Assembly (NCBI GenBank): GCA_946565805.1
Contig: CAMNWO010000002.1
Location: 1-64,000 of the forward strand
Reading direction: 5' to 3'
DNA length: 64,000 bases
From: an uncultured Clostridium sp.
Lineage (GTDB): Bacteria > Bacillota > Clostridia > TANB77 > CAG-508
This document shows, in pieces, positions 54,255 through 64,000 of the stretch (its first letter is position 1; each line of letters begins with the position of its first letter). Made by a program: the position numbers and the translations under genes. The notes below the pieces were generated by a model. That model searched no databases. It worked only from the letters and a program-made list of their open reading frames with translations, and was not told the origin of the DNA.

Positions 54255-54971
54255 ATGAAAAAATATTATAATAGCATAATAGTACTAATTGTAATAAGCA
54301 TAATAGCAATTACCATTTTTATAATTACTAGAAAACCTGGACAAGAAGAAGTAAATTCTGAAAATAGAATAGAAAAGACAGAAAACCTTAACAATAATTT
54401 AGAGGACATAGAAATTATAAAAAAAGAAGTAAATGCAACAGCTAATGCTGATATTTATCAAGTAGAAGAAGAACTTGGTGGAAGAAAAATTCTTCAAGTA
54501 AAACCAGAAATTCAATTTGAAGTTGATTTGGCAGGGATTATCAAAAATGCAAAGCCAGATGAAAAAGAACTACAATCATTAGTGATGAAAGTGCCACAAA
54601 AAAATGGGGTATGGATTTCAGAACAATCAAGGAATAACTTTTTACAACTGTTAAAGAAAAATGAAATAGAAAGTTTTCGTATAACAGATGAAGGATATTT
54701 AGAAAAAAAAGAAGATAGCATTGGCCCATTAGCTAAAAGTTTAGAAGAGATGCTAAATGCTAATAAATTATATATTATCAATATGACAGGAATTGCTTAT
54801 GAAAGAGACTATATTTCAGGAGAAATTACAGAATATCCATTCGAGGATATGGATCCAACACAAGTAATAGAACCATATCAAAAGGAAAATACAATAATAT
54901 TAGAAATAACAAGTAATAAAAAACAAAAAATAACAGATAAAGAAATTTTAGAAACAATCGTTCAATATTAA
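54255..54971 (+). CDS. hypothetical membrane-anchored protein
   Basis: N-terminal TM plus soluble domain, 238 aa. Confidence 0.6.
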   Translation: MKKYYNSIIVLIVISIIAITIFIITRKPGQEEVNSENRIEKTENLNNNLEDIEIIKKEVNATANADIYQVEEELGGRKILQVKPEIQFEVDLAGIIKNAKPDEKELQSLVMKVPQKNGVWISEQSRNNFLQLLKKNEIESFRITDEGYLEKKEDSIGPLAKSLEEMLNANKLYIINMTGIAYERDYISGEITEYPFEDMDPTQVIEPYQKENTIILEITSNKKQKITDKEILETIVQY

Positions 54972-55004
54972 AAAATAAAATAAATAGGAAAGGATGGATG
55001 GACT

Positions 55005-55946
55005 ATGAATAATATTAAAATATTTGCTTGTCCAACAGCAGAAGAATTTACAAAGGAGATATGTGATTGTCTAGGAATTGAAATGGGAAAAATTAAACAT
55101 CAAAAATTTTCCAATGATAACAATTTTGTACAAGTACTAGAAACCGTTAGACAAAAAGATGTCTATGTGGTACAAACTTGTCAGCCACCAGTGAATGAAA
55201 GAATTATGGAGTTATTAATTACCATTGACGCAATTAAAAGAGCATCTGCTAAAAATATCAATGTGGTAATTCCTTATTTTCCATATTCTAGGTCAGATAA
55301 AAAAGACCAACCTCGTATACCAATTACAGCCAAATTAATGGCACAGCTATTAGAAGCTGCTGGAGCAACCAGAGTTATTACCTGTGATTTACACAATCCA
55401 GCGATACAAGCATATTTTAATATTAATTGTGATAGACTAACAGCAGAATATTTATTAGAAGAATACTTTAAAGAGAAGAATTTAGAGGATATGGTAATTG
55501 TAGCAACAGATGCAGGAAGCTCTAAAAAAGCTTATAAATATTCAGAATTTTTTAATTGTCCAATTGCTTTAGTGGATAAAAGAAGAGATGCCAATGATGA
55601 TAGGGCAATTGCAGGAACCATTATAGGAGATGTAAAGGATAAAAATGCTGTTATATTTGATGATGAAATAGCAACAGCAGGCTCTATGATGGAAACAGTA
55701 AGAGTATTGCAAAAATTTGGTGCTAAAAATATCTATGCTGGTGGTACACATGGGATTTTATCAGGACCAGCCATTGAAAGAATCAAAAATTCTGGAATTA
55801 AAGAAATGGTAGTAACCAATACCGTTCCTGTTCCAGAAGAAAAAAGAATTGATAATCTAACTGTATTATCCATAGCTCCATTATTTGCAGAAACAATACA
55901 ACGTATTAACGAAGAAAGACCATTAGGGGAATTATTCGATATATAG
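55005..55946 (+). CDS. prs: ribose-phosphate pyrophosphokinase
   Basis: FPYSRSDKKDQPRIPITAKLMAQLLEAAGATRVITCDLH; VIFDDEIATAGSM. Confidence 0.95.
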   Translation: MNNIKIFACPTAEEFTKEICDCLGIEMGKIKHQKFSNDNNFVQVLETVRQKDVYVVQTCQPPVNERIMELLITIDAIKRASAKNINVVIPYFPYSRSDKKDQPRIPITAKLMAQLLEAAGATRVITCDLHNPAIQAYFNINCDRLTAEYLLEEYFKEKNLEDMVIVATDAGSSKKAYKYSEFFNCPIALVDKRRDANDDRAIAGTIIGDVKDKNAVIFDDEIATAGSMMETVRVLQKFGAKNIYAGGTHGILSGPAIERIKNSGIKEMVVTNTVPVPEEKRIDNLTVLSIAPLFAETIQRINEERPLGELFDI

Positions 55947-55972
55947 AACATAAAAGGAGAGGAAATAGTAGC

Positions 55973-56914
55973 GTGAAAAAAATATCAATCGTACTTCCAA
56001 TCTATAATGAAGAAGCAGTAATAGCGACTTCATATGCAAGAATAAAAAAAGTGATGGAAGAACTAGAAAACTATGATTATGAAATAATAGGAGTAAATGA
56101 TGGTTCAAAAGATAAAACATTAGAGATATTGGAAGAGATAACAAAAAAAGATGAAAAACTAAAGATTTTATCGTTTGCTAGAAATTTTGGACATCAAGTA
56201 GCGGTTACAGCAGGATTACGTTATACAACAGGAGAGGCTGTTATTATAATTGATGCTGATCTTCAAGATCCTCCAGAATTATTACCAGAAATGATACAAT
56301 TATGGGAACAAGGAAATGATGTAATTTATGGACAAAGAAAAATGCGAAAAGGGGAATCTGCTTTTAAATTACTAACAGCTAAAATGTTTTATAAAACTTT
56401 AAATAATTTATCGGATGTAGAAATTCCAAAGGATACTGGTGATTTTAGATTAGTTGATAGAAAAGTAGTAGATGTTGTAAACAGTCTACCAGAACACAAT
56501 AAATTTTTAAGAGGTTTATTTAGTTGGGTAGGGTTTAAACAAAAAGCATATTTATATGATAGACAAGAAAGATATGCAGGGAAGACAAAGTATCCTTTTA
56601 AGAAAATGTGGAAATTGGCGACCGATGGAATTATTAGTTTTTCAACCAAACCTTTAAAATTAGTAGGAGGGTTAGGCTTTTTAACAATTCTATTATCGAT
56701 AGGAATCTTGATTTATTCTGTTGTTTCTTATGTGTTTAAATTAAATAATTTAACACCAGGATGGACATCTATTATGGTTGCTATTACGCTATTTAGTGGA
56801 GTACAATTACTATCCATATGGATTATTTCTGAATATGTTGCAAGAATTTATGATGAAACCAGAAATAGACCAGAATATATTGTCGATAAAAAAATAAACA
56901 TAGATAAGGAATAA
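55973..56914 (+). CDS. glycosyltransferase family 2 (GtrB-like, 2 C-terminal TM)
   Basis: ISIVLPIYNEEAVI; DADLQDPPELLPEM; GTG start. Confidence 0.93.
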   Translation: MKKISIVLPIYNEEAVIATSYARIKKVMEELENYDYEIIGVNDGSKDKTLEILEEITKKDEKLKILSFARNFGHQVAVTAGLRYTTGEAVIIIDADLQDPPELLPEMIQLWEQGNDVIYGQRKMRKGESAFKLLTAKMFYKTLNNLSDVEIPKDTGDFRLVDRKVVDVVNSLPEHNKFLRGLFSWVGFKQKAYLYDRQERYAGKTKYPFKKMWKLATDGIISFSTKPLKLVGGLGFLTILLSIGILIYSVVSYVFKLNNLTPGWTSIMVAITLFSGVQLLSIWIISEYVARIYDETRNRPEYIVDKKINIDKE

Positions 56915-56931
56915 AGGGAAGTTGATAGCTA

Positions 56932-57564
56932 ATGGATAAATTTGATAAGAAACTATTTGAAAAGTATTTTTTCTATGGATTGGAAAATAGAGAAGTATTA
57001 TTAGAAGGAATCATTTTCTATACTAATCATGACTTAAATATAAAATATTTAAATATTCCAAGTGATGCAGAACAACCATCCATAAAAGAAAAATTTAGAA
57101 ACTTAATTGAAAAGACAAGTAGAAATTGGGAACAAATTTATAAATTTGCTGATTTAGTGAAACAGCCAGGAAACAGTAACACTGAAATTAGCCAAGAAGA
57201 AAAGGAACGAATAAGGCAAAAAGTTTTTGATAAAGTAAAACAACTAGATGAACAAGGTGTATTCCAAAAATTCAAAAGAGGGATTTTTTGTACAAGGGAA
57301 TTTGAATATACTTATGCTTATCAAAATTATATAACAAGCCAAGAACCACCACATAAATGGACACAAGAAGTGTATAAAACAATACTACAGTTGAATTACT
57401 TGGAAGAAAATGAACCAAATGAGTATCATGATAAGTTTCTACAAGCTAAATTAAGTCGTGCAAAAAATACAGAAAGATATTCGAAAGAAGAATTAAAAAG
57501 ATTACAAGAAATTTATGAACATTTTCAAGAAAGAAAAGTAGAAGAAAATGTAAAAGAAATGTAG
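56932..57564 (+). CDS. hypothetical protein
   Basis: 210 aa ORF with start and codon usage consistent with coding. Confidence 0.55.
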   Translation: MDKFDKKLFEKYFFYGLENREVLLEGIIFYTNHDLNIKYLNIPSDAEQPSIKEKFRNLIEKTSRNWEQIYKFADLVKQPGNSNTEISQEEKERIRQKVFDKVKQLDEQGVFQKFKRGIFCTREFEYTYAYQNYITSQEPPHKWTQEVYKTILQLNYLEENEPNEYHDKFLQAKLSRAKNTERYSKEELKRLQEIYEHFQERKVEENVKEM

Positions 57565-57679
57565 AAAAAGTGAAAGTAAATAAGAAATAGCGAGTTAATC
57601 AAAGAGTAAATGTTGTGCTGGAAGTTGACAAGTTATTTCTTTTTTTGTATAATTTCTTCAATGGAGGTGAGAGAAGAAA

Positions 57680-58033
57680 ATGGAAAACATTTTACAAGCT
57701 ATTCTTGAAGAGGTTAGAGGAGTGAAAGTTGAATTACACACAGAAATGCAGGACATGAAGCAAGAGTTACATAGTGAGATGCAAGATGTGAAGCAAGAAT
57801 TACGTGAAGAATTAGACAGAAAAATAAGTCAACAAAGCAAAGAAATAGCAGAAGAATTGCAACAAATTATAATTATGCAAGAAAGAAGAGACGAAAAATT
57901 TCAAAGCACATTAATAGAGATGCAAAAAGATATAAGAAAAATAAAAACACAGAGCAAAGAGCATGAATATAGAATTAGTAAATTAGAAGACACACAAGAA
58001 GAATTAGAAGAAAAGTTGTTAAAAGTAGGTTGA
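57680..58033 (+). CDS. coiled-coil hypothetical protein
   Basis: heptad-rich with imperfect repeats HTEMQDMKQEL/HSEMQDVKQEL. Confidence 0.65.
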   Translation: MENILQAILEEVRGVKVELHTEMQDMKQELHSEMQDVKQELREELDRKISQQSKEIAEELQQIIIMQERRDEKFQSTLIEMQKDIRKIKTQSKEHEYRISKLEDTQEELEEKLLKVG

Positions 58034-58143
58034 TATATTTTCATATATCAACTTTTTCTATTATTTACAGTATACAAAAACGGAAAAATGTGGTAAAATA
58101 GAAAGCGTAGAGAAAACGGCTAAGAAAAAGGAGAGAAAAAAGA

Positions 58144-59154
58144 ATGGAGAAAAGAAGAATTCTAACAGGAGATAGACCAACTGGGAAATTACATATTGGA
58201 CATTATTTCGGTTCTTTAAAAAAGAGAGTAGAGCTACAAAATAGTGGAGAATATGAGCCATATATATTAATTGCAGATGTGCAAGCATTAACTGACAATT
58301 TTAATAATCCAGAAAAAGTACGAAAAAATGTAAGAGAAGTAGCTATTGACTATCTATCTGTTGGAATTGACCCTAAAAAAACTACTATTTATATCCAATC
58401 TATGATACCTGAAGTAGCAGAATTAACAGTATTCTATTCTAATCTAGTAACCATAGCAAGATTAGAAAGAAATCCAACTGTAAAAACAGAAATTGCGCAA
58501 AAAAGAGAAATATTTGGAGAAAGTGTAACTTATGGATTTTTAGGATATCCAGTAAGTCAGGCAGCAGACATTACAGCATTTGAAGGAAAATACATACCAG
58601 TAGGAGAAGACCAATTACCATTAATCGAACAATGTAGAGAAATTGTAAGAAAGTTTAATAGTATTTATGGTGAAGTATTAATAGAGCCAGAAGCAGTATT
58701 ATCTAACCAAAAGAGAATTAAAGGATTAGATGGAAATGAAAAGATGGGAAAATCATTAGGAAATGCCATCTATCTATCAGACAGTGAAGAAGAAATCACC
58801 AAAAAAGTAATGAGTGCTGTAACAGACCCAAATCGTATAAAAAAAGACGATTTAGGAAATCCTGATATATGTATGGTAGCTTATTATCATAACTTATTTA
58901 GTAGTCAAGAAGAAATAAAAACAGTATGTGAAGAATGTAAAGCAGGAAAAAGAGGATGTGTAGCTTGTAAAAAACAATTAGCAAAAAACATTATAGAGGA
59001 ATTGAGACCAATCAAAGAAAAAAGAGAATACTATGAAGCACATCTAGAAGAAGTTGATAAAATCTTAATGGAAGGAACGAAAAAAGCGCAAGAAGTAGCA
59101 AAACAAACCATGAAAAAAGTAAAACAAGCTATGAAATTAGATTACTTTGAATGA
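58144..59154 (+). CDS. trpS: tryptophanyl-tRNA synthetase
   Basis: LTGDRPTGKLHIGHYFGSL; KMGKSLGN. Confidence 0.96.
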   Translation: MEKRRILTGDRPTGKLHIGHYFGSLKKRVELQNSGEYEPYILIADVQALTDNFNNPEKVRKNVREVAIDYLSVGIDPKKTTIYIQSMIPEVAELTVFYSNLVTIARLERNPTVKTEIAQKREIFGESVTYGFLGYPVSQAADITAFEGKYIPVGEDQLPLIEQCREIVRKFNSIYGEVLIEPEAVLSNQKRIKGLDGNEKMGKSLGNAIYLSDSEEEITKKVMSAVTDPNRIKKDDLGNPDICMVAYYHNLFSSQEEIKTVCEECKAGKRGCVACKKQLAKNIIEELRPIKEKREYYEAHLEEVDKILMEGTKKAQEVAKQTMKKVKQAMKLDYFE

Positions 59155-59258
59155 TGTTTTTTGGGACGGGGTCAAAAAACATCGTTTTTAAGGAGAAATA
59201 GAGAAATGATAAATAAAAGAAAAAGCGATGTTTTTTGACCCCGTCCCAAAAAACATCA
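59152..59258. repeat. long palindromic element, family C
   Basis: gatgttttttgggacggggtcaaaaaacatcg / cgatgttttttgaccccgtcccaaaaaacatc. Confidence 0.88.
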
Positions 59259-59270
59259 AAAGGAGAATAA

Positions 59271-60548
<1,278 letters not shown>

Positions 60549-60550
60549 GG

Positions 60551-60740
60551 AGGTGCAGTTGGGGACGTTTCCTTTTGCTCCTTTTGGCACAATTAGGGAC
60601 ACATCTTTAAGAATATAATAAAATGTTATTATTAATATTTTTTAATTACTTACTAATAACAATATTTTTTGTTAAATTCATATAAGATGTGTCCTTAATT
60701 GTGCCAAAAGGAGCAAAAGGAAACGTCCCCAACTGCACCT
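60551..60740. repeat. long palindromic element, family A (190 bp, arms about 57 bp)
   Basis: aggtgcagttggggacgtttccttttgctccttttggcacaattagggacacatctt with a near-perfect inverted copy. Confidence 0.9.
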
Positions 60741-60752
60741 TCCTATTCACCC

Positions 60753-61872
60753 TCATTTTTTCATGATGAGTGCATTTTTATCTTGATAATAATTTTTTCG
60801 AATACCAATTGGCTTAAAACCGGAATTTTTTGTATAAATGAATGGCAGAATAGTTTTCTTCCATTACCTCTAACATAATAGTAGTTAGATTTTTTTTCTT
60901 AGTTAAAAGAATTAGATGTTCTAATAATAAACTACCAATTCCTTGATTTCGAGAATTTTTTCTAACTACAATATTCATAATATCAGCTTGGTCTACTAAC
61001 ATTTTTATCCCAGCAAATCCCACGATTTCTTTATTAAATCGAGCGACTAAATAGCTTGATTTTTCAGAGTTTAATTCATCTTTTAAGATATTATAATTCC
61101 AGAATTCATCAAAGTCAGAAACTAAGATGGAAGAAATTTCATTTAAATCCTTTTCTGTCATAGAGGTGATTTCGACATTTTTAAACTTTTCTTCTAATTG
61201 TCTTTGTGCTTGTGGTTTTTTCAAATACAAGGGTGAAACATCTTCTAACTTTTTTTCTTGAAATTTATGCAATCCTGCTAAACCAAGATAATAAGAATTT
61301 AAAGAATTATTTTCAGAAGTTGTAAAATTAAAATTCTTAAATGTATTTATTATTTGTTCTTGAAAAGCAACAGAACCATCTCCAACAAAAGTAATAGGTT
61401 GATTTGATTCAATTTTTTGTTGGCAAAGGTTTAGTGTATTCTCAATACTTTCTGCAGTAGGTGCAATTACTTCGATGTATTTACCATCTTTTAATTCATA
61501 TAAAGTAAAATAACAATTATCATTTTTACAATCTAAAAGACTAACAATAAAACCGTCTTCTTGGATTGAATGGGCAAGAGTTTCTAAAGAATTAACACCA
61601 ACGCAAGGGATTGATAAACTATCATGAAAGGCCTTTATAGTGGCAATTCCAATGCGAATACCTGTAAAAGAACCAGGCCCTTTATCACAAACGAGTAAAT
61701 CGATATCTTTCAAAGATAAATTACATTCTTCAAAGGCTTGTTCAATCATTGGCATTAAATTTTCAGAGTGTGTTCTTCCAGTATCTTTGTCTAATTTACA
61801 TATTAAATTGGTATCTTCTAAAATAGAAACACCACAGATTTGACTTGCTGTATCAATACTTAATATTTTCAA
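60753..61872 (-). CDS. tsaB: TsaB-RimI fusion; RimI C-terminus restored by a +1 shift at CGG (60820-60822)
   Basis: TsaB DKGPGSFTGIRIG; GNAT domain; HLYKKF-GFKPIGIRKNYYQDKNALIMKK after the shift. Confidence 0.92.
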
Positions 61873-62320
61873 AATAATCCTCCCATCTTTTTAGAGTAGT
61901 ATCTATATTTAAAATTCGAATTGTTTCATCAGTCATATCTTTGGAAAAGGTAATATGAAGATAATCTTTTGGTAAGGCATCTTCAATTAATTCGCCCCAT
62001 TCAATGAGACAAATACCATTTTCAAAATATTCTTCTCCACCGATTTCATAAAATTCAGAAGAATCTTCTAAGCGATACACATCAAAATGATAAATACAAA
62101 TATTATTTTTTTGATATTCATTTACAATTGTAAACGTTGGACTAGAAATTTCATTTTCTAATCCCCAATAGCTTAATATGCCTTCTGTAAATTTTGTCTT
62201 ACCAGAACCTAAATCACCAGTAAGGACAATGACATCTTGTTTCTTTAGAACAGAAGCAAGCTGTTTGGCAAATTTTCTGGTATCTTCTTCACTTTTAGAA
62301 ATGAACTGAAAATGGCTCAT
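61853..62320 (-). CDS. tsaE: tRNA threonylcarbamoyladenosine biosynthesis ATPase TsaE
   Basis: LTGDLGSGKTKFTEGI; SSPTFTIVNEY; FDVYRLED. Confidence 0.94.
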   Translation of the reverse strand: MSHFQFISKSEEDTRKFAKQLASVLKKQDVIVLTGDLGSGKTKFTEGILSYWGLENEISSPTFTIVNEYQKNNICIYHFDVYRLEDSSEFYEIGGEEYFENGICLIEWGELIEDALPKDYLHITFSKDMTDETIRILNIDTTLKRWEDYFENIKY

Positions 62321-62508
62321 AATTACCTCCTAAGATTTTCTGGATATAAATGCTCATATTGTGCCTGTCCCAGATTAACCAGGGAACAATTATTATTATA
62401 ATACAAAAAAATAAAAAATTCAATGAAAAGTCTTGATAAATTAGAAAGGTTGTAATATAATTGTAACGAATTTGTAATAAAAGGGAAAAACAAGAAGGGA
62501 AGATAGAA

Positions 62509-63513
62509 ATGTTTAAATTTGGTTTGGGACAAGATATAGGAATTGATTTGGGAACAGCAACTGTGATTGCCTATGTAAAAGGAAAAGGAATTGTATTAAG
62601 AGAACCATCTGTTGTAGCAGTAGACAATAATACAGGAGAAGTTTTAGCAGTAGGTCAAGAAGCAAGAAGAATGCTAGGAAGAACACCAGGAAATATTGTA
62701 GCAACCAGACCGTTAAGAGATGGTGTTATATCAGATTATACGGTAACAGAAAAAATGTTAAAACATTTCATTAATAAAGTTTGCGGGAAATTTCTTTTTG
62801 CTCCTAGAATTATGATATGTATCCCTTCACAAGTAACAGAAGTAGAGAAAAAAGCTGTTATCGATGCAGCATCTCAAGCGGGAGCAAGAAAAGTGTATTT
62901 GATAGAAGAACCAATTGCAGCAGCAATTGGAGCAGGAATTGACATATCAAAACCATGTGGAAATATGGTAGTAGATATAGGAGGAGGAACAACTGATATT
63001 GCTGTTATATCTTTAGGTGGATCAGTTGTAAATACATCTTTAAAAGTAGCAGGAGATAAATTTGACGAATATATCGTAAAATATATCAAGAAGAAGCACA
63101 ATATTATGATTGGAGAAAGAACAGCAGAAGACTTAAAAGTAAACATAGGTTGTGTATTTCCTAAAATTCAAGACACTGAAATGGATATTAGAGGAAGAGA
63201 CCTAATAACAGGACTTCCAAAAACAATAACTGTACATTCAAGTGAAATGTTAGAAGCATTAATTGAACCAGCTATGATGATAGTAGATGCTGTTCATTCT
63301 GTATTAGAAAAAACACCACCAGAATTAGCAGCTGATATTAGTGATAAGGGAATTTACATGACAGGAGGAGGATGTTTAGTAGACGGATTAGACAAGCTAT
63401 TACAAGAAAAAACAGGAATCAATGTTATGATAGCCCAAGACACTGTATCATGTGTAGCTTTAGGAACTGGAAAAGCACTAGATAATCTAGACGCTTTGGA
63501 AGGGCGCAAATAG
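62509..63513 (+). CDS. mreB: rod-shape determining protein MreB/Mbl
   Basis: DIGIDLGTATVIAYVKGKGIVLREPSVVA; VDIGGGTTDIAV. Confidence 0.93.
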   Translation: MFKFGLGQDIGIDLGTATVIAYVKGKGIVLREPSVVAVDNNTGEVLAVGQEARRMLGRTPGNIVATRPLRDGVISDYTVTEKMLKHFINKVCGKFLFAPRIMICIPSQVTEVEKKAVIDAASQAGARKVYLIEEPIAAAIGAGIDISKPCGNMVVDIGGGTTDIAVISLGGSVVNTSLKVAGDKFDEYIVKYIKKKHNIMIGERTAEDLKVNIGCVFPKIQDTEMDIRGRDLITGLPKTITVHSSEMLEALIEPAMMIVDAVHSVLEKTPPELAADISDKGIYMTGGGCLVDGLDKLLQEKTGINVMIAQDTVSCVALGTGKALDNLDALEGRK

Positions 63514-63560
63514 GGACGTTTCTTTTTGCTCCTTTTGGAGCAATTGGGGACACATCTTAA
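63513..63560. repeat. solo arm of palindromic repeat family A
   Basis: gggacgtttctttttgctccttttggagcaattggggacacatctta. Confidence 0.75.
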
Positions 63561-63676
63561 ATTAAAAATAAAAAAGTATTTGTTTAAAATGGAAAAGGGC
63601 ATCTTTATAAGGTGCTCTTTTCTAAAAATATAGAAAATAATTACAATTTTGACGAAAGAAAGGAATAAAAGAAAAA

Positions 63677-64000
63677 ATGAAAAAAGTAGCATTTATCACA
63701 CTAGGATGTAAAGTAAATCAATACGAAACAAATAGCATGATACAAAAATTTATTCAAAAAGGCTATGAAATAATAGAAGCAACTGAAAAAGCAGATATAT
63801 ATGTTGTAAACACATGCACTGTAACTAACATGTCAGATAGAAAATCTAGGCAAATGTTAAGGAGAGTAAAAGAGCAAAATAAGGAGGCTATTGTAGTAGC
63901 TTGTGGTTGTTATGTACAAGTCGCTGAAGAAGAAGTCGAAAAAATACAAGAAATTGACTTAGCTGTAGGAAACAATGAAAAAAAGAGAATAGTAGAAATC
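63677..64000 (+). CDS. mtaB: MtaB-like tRNA methylthiotransferase, truncated by the window end
   Basis: KVAFITLGCKVNQYETNSM; VVNTCTVTNMSDRKSRQ. Confidence 0.88.
   Translation, partial: MKKVAFITLGCKVNQYETNSMIQKFIQKGYEIIEATEKADIYVVNTCTVTNMSDRKSRQMLRRVKEQNKEAIVVACGCYVQVAEEEVEKIQEIDLAVGNNEKKRIVEI

Overview
This is an AT-rich Clostridia-type (Firmicutes) chromosomal window. Core genes: dnaE, an mgtA-like P-type ATPase, feoAB, two NUDIX genes, dut, a CarD-like regulator, tRNA-Leu, xtp/rdgB, rplU-rpmA with an L21-type leader, guaB, prs, trpS, obgE, a tsaB-rimI fusion, tsaE, mreB/mbl and the start of mtaB. A ~31 kb surface-polysaccharide locus (26-57 kb) includes three paralogous ricin-lectin peptidoglycan hydrolases. 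Accessory DNA consists of a tRNA-Leu-bounded islet (HEPN-like plus AlbA/Schlafen-like genes) and a 16.9-22.1 kb region with a radical SAM/SPASM-JAB fusion and ubiquitin-like small proteins. Most striking observation: many core genes look 'broken', but every break is the same event. A single extra C lies exactly between two codons, just before a glycine GGN codon, so an in-frame CGG appears and a +1 shift (skip C, read GGN = Gly) restores the conserved protein. I count 11 such sites on both strands (dnaE x3, mgtA x2, feoB x2, an O-antigen-ligase-like gene, a GT4 glycosyltransferase, a ricin/M14 peptidase, rimI) plus one possible C-terminal case. By manual scan, I found no in-frame CGG in the other host-like genes. 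Frame-0 CGG occurs only in small or accessory ORFs. This looks like systematic +1 recoding of CGG (CGGN read as Gly, or skipping at an unassigned CGG codon), not pseudogenes. A second theme is a set of long palindromic REP/MITE-like intergenic elements in three sequence families.
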